Positions 11,116-22,800 of a stretch of DNA of 64,000 nucleotides are shown piece after piece (the first letter of the stretch is position 1; every line of letters begins with the position of its first letter). The position numbers and the translations under genes are program-made. Origin of the DNA: Anastrepha obliqua (lineage: Eukaryota; Arthropoda; Insecta; Diptera; Tephritidae); assembly GCF_027943255.1 (NCBI RefSeq), contig NC_072896.1, positions 49,130,501 to 49,194,500 on the forward strand. Reading direction: 5' to 3'. Under the pieces are notes generated by a model. The model ran no database searches and had not been told where the DNA came from. It saw nothing but the letters and a program-made list of their open reading frames with translations.

Positions 11116-12457
11116 ATCATCATCATCATCATCATCATAGCTTCACAGTTCGCGGTGAACCATTGCTTCCGTTACAATTCGCCTCCACGTCACTCGGTCA
11201 TCGAGCTTTTTGTTTGATATCAGATATGTCCATAGCTCCAAAGTCGCCTTATATGGGATTTCTCCATAATTTTCTCGGCCGACCTCTTCTTCAGTCGCCT
11301 TGTGAGTTTATTTCGAAGATTTTATTTAGAGTTCAATCGTTGCTCATTCGTAGCATGTGACCGTACCATCAAATCCTTTGCGTTTTGTACCTGATTATAT
11401 TCGCTCCCCTGATAAATGTGTCTAACTCGTCGTTGTATCGAATGCGGTAAGTACCTTCTTCAAGTCGTACAGGTCCATATATTTTTTTCAGAATCTTTCT
11501 TTCAAAACATTTTTACTGATCGGTTTCATTGGATTTCAGCACCCAGACTTCGCACCCGTATATGAGTGCAGGTCTTATGACAGTTTTGTATACTCGAAGT
11601 TTCTGGTTTCTAGAAAGTAATCTCGACTTCATCAACTTTGTAAGCGCGAAGTAAGACTTATTTGCGACTTGCATCCTGTCTTGTATGGCAATAGATGGAT
11701 GTTTCTGTGCGCTTAGCACAACTCCAAGATACTTAAATTTATTGACTATTTCAAAGCTATAGCTGCGGATTTGTAAGTTATGCCTTGCGCACTGACCCTT
11801 TCATATATTTGGTTTTTTCTTCGTTAATGATAAGTCCTACCATCTTAGCAGATAGTTCTAAACACACATAAATGTTTCTTGCAGAGCCTCTTTGTTTCTG
11901 GCTATAATTACGATGTCATCCGCATAAGCACAAATTTGTATAGATTTGCAAAAAATTGTGCCTGAGCGATCTATATCAGCACTACTAGATTGAAATAATT
12001 TCAAAATGCTCGGTGACATTATCTTGGACTCTCACTTTTCCCCCAAGTTCTTGTTAAAGTTATGCTAATTAGGCGTTCTAGTTTACAAGGTATGTCTAGC
12101 AGCTTTAAGTGATGTTCAATATGTTTTCGATTAAGTTTGTCAAATGCTCGTTTGAAGTCTGTAAAAGGACAACATAGCATAATTTTGTGTCCGTGACAGT
12201 TTTCAAATAACTGGGATAGCGAAAAAATTGGTCAATTGTAGATCGCTCTGCCCTGAAGCCGCACTGATAGTCGCCAATAATTCTTTCAGCATAATCATTT
12301 AGCTTTTTGTAGAGCATATTTGAAAATATTATGTGCCATGTATTCCGGCAGAGACGTTTCCACACTTGGTTTTAGCGACTTTTTTTATGTATTGGGACAA
12401 TTACGTTTTCTTTTCATCCTGTAGGCAGTTTTTCTTGTAACCATATTTGCAATCGCA
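11116..12457 (-). pseudogene. LINE (second type): reverse transcriptase with YADD box and ATG-repeat tail
   Basis: Read on the minus strand from about 12457: KENVIVPIHKKS, then RIIGDYQCGFRAERSTIDQF (early RT motifs), AYADDIVIIARNKEALQ around 11905-11935 (the catalytic centre), AIQDRMQVANKSYFALTKLM, and a thumb segment LRVYKTVIRPALIYGCEVW. A GRPR-like segment follows near 11280. The 3' end is a run of CAT on the plus strand (11116-11138), i.e. an ATG/TGA microsatellite tail. Frameshifts separate the blocks, so it is inactive. It resembles but differs from the 58784-59741 LINE in sequence and tail. It lacks RNase H as far as I can see. Confidence 0.82.
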
Positions 12458-13946
12458 ATTGATTTGTGAGTTTATATCCATATTTTCTATGCTTCTCCCA
12501 ATTATTTTTACAGAATACTTGTAATTTTTGGAATTACAAAATTTCGGACAGATTCATTGCTCGACAAAATTCGACATGCAGATTTAGCATCTCAAGATTA
12601 TCATACAAATATCTGATAGAAGCATCACCCAGGCAAAATCGAACACATAACTTTTTCATGTACAAAAATTTCTCTCTTCTTTTTTTTATAATTTTGAAAA
12701 TGTTTCTTTATTTCTCTAAATTCGAATATAAAAACAGCTTCTACTCACAATGAGCTGATGTAGAATGGAATACTTACAAGTATCTCCGAAAGGAAGCAAT
12801 TTTTGGTTTGTAAATAATAAAGCCTGACCTCATTTCTATGTTTTTCACCCAGGTGGATGCTTGAATGGGCAATCATATAACCTAACTTAACCTAACTAAT
12901 TTGTAATTCAATTCAATTTTTAATCCAAACTCAAATTTGTTTTAGCAGAAATCCACAAAAGCCCCCCTTATAAGCGCCCATGCCTATGAATAGGTTTGTA
13001 TATAACGGAACAAGGAGAACCTACATTGCACTCAAATTGAATTTACGGTCACTATGTGTGGCTTGAATAATATTATTTCGAGAGCACAGATGTAAGCCAA
13101 AGTGAATCAGCTAGCCAAGCTACGCCCAAGTGAGTCACTAGCACGTCTGAGGTAGTTATTGTTTTTATCGCCTCATTTTAACCGCATTGTGATTTTCAAA
13201 TGCTTAGTGCACTAGTTGGTGCTTGCAAGTGGATTATGCCAGCACTCTTCACAAGCCATAGACTGCAGTAATGCACTAAGATACCACACTACAGGCATGC
13301 ATACATACATACATATGTGCAAAGTATCCCCTAGACTTTTCCACAAAATCCGTATTATACTTACGCTACAAGTAAATCAAATTGGGCCAGACAGCGATCG
13401 AACGCCCAGAACTCTATGCGGAGACCGTAATGTGTTTGCTATTCGGACATTATAATAAAAAAAAAATTTCTCGTTGTTATAAATCGCCTTCTAAGTTCTA
13501 ATATCTTAGTAAAAGGGTGCTGTTGTTCTTTTAACTACTGAACATGTAATTTCTTTATAGGTATACATATATGTGTGTAGCTGTGAAAATAAATTTATCG
13601 TACGGATGTATGTCATGAATGCTTTCAACACTGCTTCCATTGTCATCTGCCTTCTTCTATTATTTCTTGCAAAATTTATTAATACTTGAACTTAATTATT
13701 TAAATGTTAATGCGAATGTTAAGAGCTCAATCTGAGACTAATACTTTTACTGAAAATTGGAAAAGTTTCATCCCATCTGGAAATTTCCATTCAGCCTTCA
13801 GCGGGTCCCGAACCCATGTCACTCCCCATGTTCGATGACTACGATACATAAGTTAAGGATATGCTTTGTAGACTGTTGGCATCAATGCCTTGACGAACTA
13901 AGTTTATACCTATGACTCAATATCCATATACATATAAGTGTACTTG
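12458..13946. other. Unrecognised sequence with a possible LINE tail
   Basis: No gene recognised. AACCTAACTTAACCTAACT at 12880-12898 looks like the 3' tail of an RNase H-type LINE such as 7595-9698, but I could not follow coding sequence upstream. CATACATACATACAT occurs near 13298-13313. Confidence 0.4.
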
Positions 13947-13948
13947 TA

Positions 13949-14868
13949 TCAGGTCAGTCCATAAGTTCGTGCGTATTTTACCCATAATTTCACTTTTGTA
14001 CGATTTTTGCCAACAATAAATTATTCGCGGAACATAACGGAACTATTTACATATTCGTTGATATATTGTGCATTCAACAAATGATTTTAATCGCGGATAG
14101 AACCACGAGTTGTTAAAAAATAAAATGGAATCTTCGAACGCGTATAGGAGGCATATTTTGTATTTTTTTATAAAAGTGGTAAAAATGCAACAACTGCTGC
14201 TGCAGAAATAAACACCGTTCACGGAGAGGATACCATGAGTGTAAGGACTGCGCAAAAGTGGTTTTCAAAATTCCGAAGTGGTAGCTGCGTCGTGAAGGAT
14301 GCCCCGCGCGCTGGTCGCCCTGAAGTCTTTAACTCCGACGCCTTGCTCGAACTCGTGGAAGCTGAGCCAAATTTCACAGTCGATATGATAGCTCAGAACC
14401 AAACCAGACGATAACTGCTGATTATTATTCCCATCAGCTTTCAAACCTGAATGAGGCACTTAAAAAAAGTCGACCGTCTGTAGTGAACAGACGCAAAGTT
14501 TTGTTTCACCGCGAAAACTCAAGACCTCATACCGCAAGGCAAACATTAGGCAAGCTAAACGAGCTCCGATGGGAGCTAATGCCGCATCCACCATACTCTA
14601 CGGATATTGGACCTTGTGATTATCACCTTCAATCCCATATGAGTAACAAGAACTACTCCTCAAAAGAAGCTATAAAAAGGGATATCGAAGCGTATTTTGG
14701 TTCCGAGGACAACAAATTTTTTGATCAGGGAATTAAAAATTTGCCTAAACGTTGGGGAGATATTGTAAATAATGAAGGAAAATATATTATTGAATAATAT
14801 ATTAAACACCTTTTTTATTAATTTTAAGACCACCTTTGAAAAACGCACGACCTTATGGACTGACCGGA
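13949..14868 (+). mobile_element. Mariner 3: both ends present, internally deleted, inactive
   Basis: Left end TCAGGTCAGTCCATAAGTTC and right end (minus sense) TCCGGTCAGTCCATAAGGTC are inverted repeats flanked by TA at 13947-13948 and 14869-14870. The N-terminal half encodes a mariner helix-turn-helix region (EDTMSVRTAQKWFSKFRSGS, then DAPRAGRPEVFNSDALLELV). After stops and a deletion removing the first catalytic Asp, the C-terminal half resumes at 14483 with HRENSRPHTARQT (the second catalytic Asp is replaced: family HDNARPH) and PPYSTDIGPCDYHL. Length is about 920 bp against roughly 1.3 kb for an intact mariner. Confidence 0.9.
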
Positions 14869-14873
14869 TATAT

Positions 14874-15343
14874 CGGGTATTTTTAACTGCATGAGAACTA
14901 TCGATAGCGATTGCTATAGTTTAATAGCTGAGAATGGCAAACAGTGTAGACATTTCTGTTCAGTAAGGTTTGGCATGCTATCTTAAATCGTTTAATACCA
15001 GAACAACACTCCCAAATTGTGGGAACTTACTTTGAAAAAAAAAAGAATTTGCTCGCGAAGTCCATAGAATGAAGTGTTGAAGAAGATTCCCAAAAGTCGA
15101 TTCGTCGTCACTTTCAACTTGTTGGCCTTTGTCCTTAGCATAGATGGAAAATTTTACGTAAGGATCTGTCTTTCGTGTTTGTAAAATAGATCTCGTGCAA
15201 TTTACCATCATTTTTGCCGCAATTTTGCTTTTTGGGACCGTTTAGACGTATTGTATTGTTGAGATATAATATATCAATATCTGTATTTAAAACATTTATT
15301 TATTAAACATTTAAAGTTCTCAAGCTCTTAAAAAACCCCTTTT
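14874..15343 (+). mobile_element. Mariner 'family C' copy A: short deletion derivative
   Basis: The left end CGGGTATTTTTAACTGCATG and right end (minus sense) AGGGGTTTTTTAAGAGCTTG, each followed by AGAACT, form inverted repeats. It holds only the start of a transposase (about 14990-15060) with RLIPEQHSQIVGTYFEKKK-like sequence, badly decayed. It directly abuts mariner 3. Related pieces are at 24408-24835 and, as a lone end, at 44096-44130. Confidence 0.7.
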
Positions 15344-16020
15344 ATATGTAGATATAAGTATGTATGGATGCAGACTTCGATCAGATGATAAGTTACCTTA
15401 CTTGGTGCATATCTAAATATGTATTTCATTTCAGTCCAAAAGCTTGATTCAATAATAAAAGGTTCTGTATTCAACCAGCTTTCTCGCTTCCACAGAAAAA
15501 ATCCTTAATTGATCAACAATGTCTCTGACTCCTCTAAATAAATAAATAAATAAAAAACGTAAACTTCTTCATGCTAAAAATTCATTAGAAACACTTAGTC
15601 GTTTGTGTAATTTACTTTCTTCGCATATTTTGTTTACTGATTGCATAAAAGTCGGGAAGTTTTTAACAAAATTATCTAATTTTACAATTTATCAAGAATT
15701 TTATCTTCATAAGCATATGTAATATAATTCAATAAGCCTTTGTGTTTGCAAGTGTCGTTGTGCAAGTTTAGTTTTGGCTGTTTTAGTGGCCAATATATTT
15801 GAGAATTTCTTGCGAACTCTAGAACACCGATACCTATTCGGAAAAGAGGGCAAAGCGTCCCTGCAAGCTTAGTACAAGTGGTTGCTTGGCTAAATTCCAA
15901 CTAGTGAACATTTTGTTTACGGGTTTCCTGTAGCCTTGAATTTTAGCACCACTCTTTCTGTGTTTTTTTGGTCCAAGTGCGGCCACACCTTTTTGTAAGT
16001 ATTTACGCACTAGGACACAG
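15344..16020. other. Unrecognised sequence
   Basis: Short AAATAAATAAATAAA run near 15538-15555; otherwise nothing recognised on either strand. Confidence 0.4.
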
Positions 16021-16022
16021 CA

Positions 16023-16158
16023 GACCCAAATTGGGGGACATCAGAATTTGTTTTAGAGGTATAGTTCCTTCGGCAAAGTTTCTTATTTTGATCCCTAGAA
16101 TATGATTTTCACAGAGCAATGGGCGATTTTTTTGCCTCCCCACAAATCGACCCGGCCT
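16023..16158 (-). repeat. Lone arm of the foldback family
   Basis: This matches one inverted arm of the 8978-9436 element, including its outer end CACAAATCGACCCGGCCT, which pairs with the start of that element. The other arm and the spacer are absent. It lies 16 bp from a SINE. Confidence 0.8.
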
Positions 16159-16174
16159 AATGTATAAGGATAAA

Positions 16175-16469
16175 ATAAATAAATAAATAATTGGCGCGTT
16201 CACTTCTGTGGCGAGTTTAACCGAGCTCCTCCTCCTATTTGCGCTGTGCATCTTGCTGTTGTTCCACAAATGGAGAGACCTACAGTTTTAAGCCGACTCC
16301 GAACGGCAAAAAATCTTTGTCATGGCAGATCTACTCTCGGAGGTTTGTCATTACCTGCGACGGCTATAAAAAACTTTTTCTATCATTTTGCTGTTTCATG
16401 CACATATATTCGAACATACGCACTGCCAAATGGTCGTCGGGTATCAAACCATTTGGCTACGGCGGCCGA
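16175..16469 (-). mobile_element. tRNA-derived SINE, diverged copy
   Basis: The order from left is TAAA-rich tail, AATTGGCGCG, GAGCTCCTCCTCCTATTTG, GCCGACTCCGAACGGCA, then the head ending CCATTTGGCTACGGCGGCC. It has more substitutions and small gaps than other copies, and a TAAA tail instead of TA. I could not define a target duplication. Confidence 0.88.
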
Positions 16470-17430
16470 AAGCTAAGTCTTCTGATAATGATATCTTTAT
16501 TTTGCATATTTAAGCAGGCTTATTATACTAAAAGCAAGTTGTGTCTTGAGCCACAAGAAGGCATACAATTTTGCAAAGTCCCAAGGGAAGAAATTAAATG
16601 AAAAAAATGGATTGAGTCGTGCGACCTGGTGAAAAGCTGTTTGCGCTTTATTTCTCTGAAATGGACTTTGATACCAGATTTGTATAAGTTTTTAATATTT
16701 TGAATGGGCCTGTACAACCCGATTCTCCATTTGTCGACGCTTGTACTCTGACTAATTGAAAACCGCTTTTAATTAATAAAAATTAAGTATGTAAAAATAT
16801 GTTTTGATTTAGAACGAACTCTGATTGCCAGATTGTAACTCTTGAAAAAAAAAATGGTCCGTCTCAATATACGAGACGTAGAATTGGAGAAATTTAAGTC
16901 CAACGCCAGTTAAATTTTCACAGAAGGACAACTAAAAAATTAGAGAATAATGGAAAAAATCATCAATGAACATGGAACGATATTGCATCGACAATAGCAT
17001 TGCAGTCAGCTGAGCCTAAGAGTACAACCATTTACACAACAAAGGTTTCCCTTGCCGAGCGAGTCCACTGTGTCCAAATGCTGCTAGCTATATCATCCGA
17101 AAGCTCAAATGAAATGAATATGTGTACAATGAACCTTAATTTAGATGGATCGACACAGTTTTCAAAGGAGAATCGATTAAACCAAGTGAAGATTTTTTTA
17201 AGAAAAGTTAAGCTTTTGGAAGCAGCGTTTGCTAAAAAAAATGTTTCGCACACAAAATATTGTATTCGATGAAGATGTGAAGAAGCGTTTTCTTCCGTAT
17301 GAACTTCCGTATTAAATATATTAATAAACGTTTGAACCTGCTTATTAAACCTGCGCTAATATATGATCCAAAGTAGTTTTTTCACATGTAAGCTACTTTT
17401 TTTTTTAAATAGATTTTCATCATAATAGTT
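16470..17430. other. Unrecognised sequence with a 90-codon open frame
   Basis: A plus-strand frame at 17000-17272 (90 codons) shows no recognised domain; its sequence reads AERVHCVQMLLAISSESSNE. It may be chance. No repeat seen. Confidence 0.35.
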
Positions 17431-18069
17431 TGAGCATATATGTAGTAAGAGGGAGGAGGGTTCCGGGTGTAGAAGTCCACTCAAGTAAGGAAATTTCCTG
17501 ATTGCCACCCAAGGCGAAGCATCGCAGGAAGGCTGGTTCTGGTCTGCATTTGAGACCTGCCACATAAAAATCCTTTCCAATGAAAACACGAACAAAGCCT
17601 CGTATGAAATCTACTTGTCCTGCAAACGAACTAAGGACTATAATTTGACGGCATGCACCTTGTATGTGCGTTTCCTTAATGGGGAAGTTGCCACTGACCG
17701 GCTGGTTTATGCTCTTGTGAGAGCGAATGCTGACATCACTGCCATTCAAGAGATGCGATGGACGGGGTAAAGAAGAGCAGCTACTACAGCTGCCATGTAA
17801 AGAGCGCAAATTCCGCGCTGGATTTATAATGGGAGAGAGGCTTCATCGCCAAGTACTGTCGTTCACTCCGGTCGGCGTCTCGCAATAATCCGCATCAAAG
17901 CCCGTTCCTTTAGCATCTCGCTCATTTGCGCCCATGTCCAGATGGAAGAAAAGGACGATGCAACCAAAGACTCATTCTTTGAGCACCTGGAACATTTCTA
18001 TGAGCGCTGCCCTCACAAACACATAAAAATCGTGCTTGGCGACTTCAACGCCTGGGTGGCAAGGAGGGC
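17431..18069 (+). pseudogene. LINE endonuclease (APE-type) fragment
   Basis: The plus strand encodes pieces of the apurinic-type endonuclease that begins ORF2 of many LINEs and nicks target DNA. Visible: LVYALVRANADITAIQEMRW (the QE-W motif with the catalytic Glu) around 17703-17763, and about 18018-18048 IKIVLGDFNA (the GDFNA motif with catalytic Asp and Asn). A frameshift and stop fall between them. Its sequence fits the same LINE type as 58784-59741, but I cannot prove it since no copy here spans both domains. It ends at a scrap of SINE. Confidence 0.78.
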
Positions 18070-18101
18070 ACGCACAAATCCATTCAGCTACGGCGGCCGC
18101 C
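18070..18101 (-). repeat. Scrap of SINE head
   Basis: Only the first 30 or so bases of the SINE (minus sense) remain, CCATTCAGCTACGGCGGCC plus a few bases. It sits directly after the GDFNA motif of a LINE endonuclease. Confidence 0.7.
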
Positions 18102-18589
18102 AAAGATGAACAACTGTATGAAATAACTTTAACCAGGTATCGTATTCTCACATTTTCTTATTCAACAAATGAAGAGATCCAGAATAAACAGAATTCCACA
18201 AGTACCGGTTTCCCCATTGCATAAGCTTGTACAAAATTTCCAAAGCAAAGGTCTAGTGATTATATTCCTATATAACTCCAATTTAGCTTGACTGCCGTGC
18301 TTAACCATAATTCTAAAGTTTAAATGTATTCTCTGAAAACAAAAATATCTGTGAAGTCATTAGGCGTAACATACCACAGATTTTGCTTCCTTTACAAAGG
18401 CTCACATAAAATAAAACTCGTTGGTGGTAAAAGAATATGACCCGGCATCAATTATGGGCTTTTCAGACACCCTTTGCAATGTAATCTGACTGCAATTACT
18501 TTAGCATAACTGCATAAAGACTCAGACACTTCATATTCATCCAACATTTGCTCAATTAATATTTCATTGTGGTAAACGATCAGTTACTT
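18102..18589. other. Unrecognised sequence
   Basis: Nothing recognised on either strand. Confidence 0.4.
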
Positions 18590-19600
18590 GCTAGAAACTG
18601 CACAGCCCACCAAATTCAACAGAAAAATTTCCAATAGCTGCAACAACCTCCTCGATACGGATCTGGAAACGATTGCATGTCCGAATCAAATGCTCCTTAT
18701 TCATATTGGCTATAACGGTATTAATTACAGCATTCAGAGAACAAACGGTGCTTATTAATATACTTTCACGCTCAACTCTGCCCCATGAGTAGTAATATAG
18801 GGGATTAAGGTCTGGGGAATTAGGCGACCATAAGTTCTATGGCGATGGAAATTTTCAGCCATCCAATCTTGTGTCGCCATCTTCCAATCTTACATTGAGT
18901 CTTGATGTATGGGCTGCCACCGCGTACACTATCCAACCACGGTTTCACTACTGTCTCTAGAACGTCGATATATTCAGCAGAATTCCCTCGAAATCCTTAA
19001 GTAAAGAAGAGTGGCGGCATGGCATGCCCTCTGTTGCTACCTAAAACCATAAGAGAGGGCTTAAAACTTTGTGTGCATGACCACAGGAACCTCTGTAGGA
19101 ATTTAACAGAACTATCCATCATTCTGGGCTTCTGCGATTGGTCTTTGTTCAAATTTTCTTTCGTCAGAAGAAAATTAAAACATTTCAAGCACTTCAGGGT
19201 GTTTAATATTGTTTGGAAGGCATTTTGATCGTATAACTCACTGTACTAGTGTTCGCTTCAACATAACATTGGATTTATAACGGGGATCTTCATGTACAAT
19301 TCGACGGATAAGACCCTCAGAGGCATTAAATTCTCTCGTAATGACCATCACTGATTTGAAGGGTCCTCATCAATGATTACTTGCACTTGTTCCTCGTATT
19401 TTTTGTGATTTGAAAAAGATTCTGCGTTGGCTACTGATACTTTAAATTCACGGCGAACCTTATGAACGAGTAAACGGATGCAGTTAAGAATATTACAGAT
19501 TTCTTAATCGGTATGATTTGCACATATAGCGACGATAAATGCATGTCCCTTTAGTTCTTGAGTCAAGTTGTAGTCCTCCATGTCTTATCTGAAAAATAAC
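18590..19600 (-). pseudogene. Tc1/mariner-type transposase relic (second family)
   Basis: On the minus strand, in order: an N-terminal region with KGHAFIVAICANHTD and a CIRLLVHKVRREFKVSVANA segment, then VMVLGSNRGHAMPP-like sequence (family: V.V.G.V...G..M.P.F), AEYIDVLETVVKPWLD, and near 18800-18830 SPNSPDLNPLYYYSWG, which holds the third catalytic Asp. The C-terminus reads MNKEHLIRTCNRFQIRIEEV. The protein is broken by at least three frameshifts and stops. It differs from the 1678-2545 family. Terminal inverted repeats not found. Confidence 0.78.
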
Positions 19601-21204
19601 AATAAGAAAATAAAAGGTTTCGGGAAGTTATAGCCACATATATGCATGTACTCCAGTACCATTACAACTCTGTATATACCAACCGGCGCTTCACATAGGA
19701 ATTTACACCTTTTAACACTTCTTAACTTCGGTCCGACGCCTTCGAAAAAGTATTGTGCCTGAGTTTACCCTTATAAGACATCAATGGCAACACTTGATGG
19801 GTTCACCGATTTACACCGAGCTTAGGAATGCTGCAACAAAAGAAATATACTTGTATAATTTTGTTTTTATGTTCCTCAAATTTAACAGTAATGTTAAATA
19901 TTTTGAGGCAACTCCAGACAAGAAGTTACTCTGTGATGACAAAATAGCAGGGGACATTTCAGAAAACTCTACCGCCCTATTAAACAGCCGCTATTAAACA
20001 GCAATGTGCACATCTTTAAGTAATTACACAAAAAGCGCATAGCTATGCATCAGCGTACCTACCACTAATTCATTATTGCCAGAGATACATACCTGTCTAC
20101 ATACTCGTTTTAGCGTATGGCACCTCTACCTATTGGAAAATGTCCATACCCGCGTTGAGAAATCTCGCAAGTTATGACAAAAATATTCATTCCGCGTCAT
20201 AAAATTCAAAATATTCAAGCATAGGAAAGTGCAAGTTGTACAAGCTTCCGGCGTTACCCTGAAATCTAGCAAACTAAATTGAATAAGTTCACTTCAAGTT
20301 GCGCCAAAGTGATTGAGTGAACGACATCAACAGGCTTCCAACTAAGCTGTTGGCGTGCAGACTGGCAACTTCAAAGACACTCCCAAGAAGCATTGACTAT
20401 GTAGACTATGTAGCGCATTGCGTAGATACGTCAGTCTGACACCCGCACCGTATATTTGTTTGAAACTCCTTTTGAATTGCCACAATTCACATTTAAATGC
20501 AACAAAAGCCGCTTGCCTTGAACGGGCGGGCAATCGTGAAACATCCTTGCAACTTCTGTCGATGTCACTGTAATGAAGTGTGTGGGCGCAATGAAAGCGG
20601 TTCTACAGCGTGTATTTTCAAGTGTTTTATTTAGTTGAAAAGAATACTCAAAGTGTTGTCTCTTTTTGCGATTGCAAGTATCTTAGACAACTTCGAGTGC
20701 GACAATTTTCGGAGTAAATAGAAACTGTTGCAGCCAACAAACCTCTTACTCCTTATACACATACACACCTACTTATGCATACGTGTTTGTATATATGTGT
20801 ATGCGTCATAGTATATTTGTCTCTAAGCCGGTCACAACAATCGAGTGTGGGCAAAATCGAGTGTTGCCATGGCCTTTGTTCCTTTGTTGGCCGTTTGACC
20901 TACCCACCAAAATTGAGAATTGTAAGAAGTTTGTAAAACAATCCAAATTACATTTTAATTTGATTCACTTTAATGGAAGTACAACTTGCATAGTCGCTTG
21001 CAACAAACAGAAAAGGGGCAACATTACTCTTTGCAATATATAAATAAAGAAGAAACGGAACTGAAAATAAGCATATAAGAAAATAAGTACAAGAGAGTCC
21101 GAAAGCAATTACAAATGTATAAAAGTAGGCGTAGTTCTTCGAGGTTGCAAAGGGGGATGTAGAGCCTGCCCGAAAGCGATAGTAGATAAAATGGTCATTA
21201 TAAT
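19601..21204. other. Unrecognised sequence
   Basis: About 1.6 kb without a recognised domain or window repeat. Minus and plus frames of 60-86 codons look like chance. It has ACACATACACAC-type simple sequence near 20755-20810. Confidence 0.4.
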
Positions 21205-21390
21205 ACAAATATGAAATTCTAATAGCGGTCGCCTCTCGGCAAGCAATGGCAAGCCTCCGAGTGCAATTCTGCTGTGAAAAAGCTCAACATGCATTTGTGG
21301 CACAACATCAAGGCGCACACCACAAATAGGAGGAGGAGCTCGGCCAAACACCTAACAGAAGGGTACGCGCCAATTATTTATTTATTTTTT
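21205..21390 (+). mobile_element. 5'-truncated SINE
   Basis: It begins inside the body (TTCTAATAGCGGTCGCC), lacks the tRNA-like head, has an internal gap around CTGCCGTTCGGAGTC, and ends GGAGCTCGGCCAAACACC, GGTACGCGCCAATTA and a TTTA-rich tail. Confidence 0.88.
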
Positions 21391-21529
21391 AATACAAAAT
21401 ATCCTACTTAATTCAAAAGCAGGCTCGGTGACATCTTCACTCTGCAAAAGAAACACTCATTCATGACGAGGTGCGCTGAGCAAACTAAATATTACCGATT
21501 TAATAAAAACTATCACAGGTGATATGAAT

Positions 21530-22800
21530 TCTCGAAAGAAAATTCTCATATTTGGTTACCCATATTCTAATACCCAACTAAATTATTTTAATAATATTTT
21601 TTTTTTTCAATAATTGGCAGCACCATTTAAAAATATTATTGCATTGAAGCTATATTTACCTTAACATTGACATATAAATCTACTTATATACATTTTTTTA
21701 CGAAAGTTTTTAAATAAGCTTCAATTAAAAAAATATTTTTTTCTAGTGTTGCCACCTTAGAAATTAAAGCAATAGAAAAAATATATTATTTGTAAGATTA
21801 ATATCAAGGCAAATATTTTTAAGAAATATCAATTTCAAAACAATATATATAGTGTTGCTACATTTTATTTCCTTAGTAGCAATTTATTAATTCCTAAAAA
21901 AATGATGGCAACGAACACCAAAAATAATTTCAAAATAATTAATTTTTTCAGTCAGTTACTTCTAAATAAAAAAAATTAATTGATGGCAACACTAGGAAAT
22001 TTTTTTTTTTTTTTATTAATATTATTTTTTTTATTATTTTATAAATACCTTTCTTCTGATAACCATATTTTTATTTAAACATCTTTCATTTCATCTTATT
22101 TAAATTTAATAATTCAATAAAAAATTGTGATGAATTGCTACTTTTGCAATCAAATTTAGATGGAAACACTATAAAAAATTCTTTTTGGGACGGATTTCTC
22201 TTAAAAATATTTGCATTGCTACTCTTTTACAGAGAATTATTTTTTCAGTCAATTAAGTTCTAAAAAAAACATTGGTGGCAACCCCAGCGAAAAATATTTT
22301 TTTTTTAATTAAAGCTTATTTAAACATATTTTTTTTGGATATCCATATATTAGTTAAGATATTTAAAATTAAAATCATCTGGCAACACCAGACAGTATAA
22401 TGTTTTTATTAATATTTGTTTAAACATCTTTCATTTCATATCTTTGTATATCTCATAATTCAATAGTAATTTGTGATAAATTGCTACTTTTGCAAAAAAA
22501 AATTAGCTGGCAACACAAATAAAAAAAAATTGTTTCGAAATTGATGTTTCTTAAAAATATTTGCCTTGATATTTACCTTATAAATAACGTATTTTTTCAG
22601 TCAAATAATTAATTTCAAAAAAATATGGTGGCAATACTATTCGAGAAATATATTTTTTAATTGAAGCTTATTTAAAAACTTTTCTTTTGATACCAATATT
22701 TTAGTTGATATTTTTATTATAAAATTTACTTTCCAGATTTCGTTTTCAATTGGACGCACTATAAAATTTGAAGATAAAAAACATATCCCGAGCGATTGCG
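21530..22800. repeat. AT-rich tract with a recurring TGGCAACAC-like motif
   Basis: The tract is extremely AT-rich and carries the motif TGGCAACAC or a variant on either strand about eleven times: near 21615, 21746, 21852, 21905, 21983, 22161, 22275, 22380, 22508, 22628 and 22752. Spacing is often 100-130 bp. Between the motifs, similar phrases recur (TTATTTAAACATCTTTCATT, AAATTGCTACTTTTGCAA, TTTTTTCAGTCA). This looks like a badly decayed tandem array. No coding. Confidence 0.6.

Noticed and set aside
11116..11138. A CRISPR-like or regulatory short repeat
   Set aside because: It is a plain CAT repeat at a LINE 3' end, in eukaryotic DNA.
11094..11360. An 88-codon frame starting with a His-rich stretch
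   Set aside because: The His run is the CAT microsatellite tail of a minus-strand LINE read in reverse; the rest is antisense to that LINE.
12880..12898. Telomere-like AACCTAACTTAACCTAACT repeat
   Set aside because: Flies lack simple telomeric repeats of this kind in most lineages; the CCAACCTAACC-type end of the LINE at 9687-9699 is a closer parallel.
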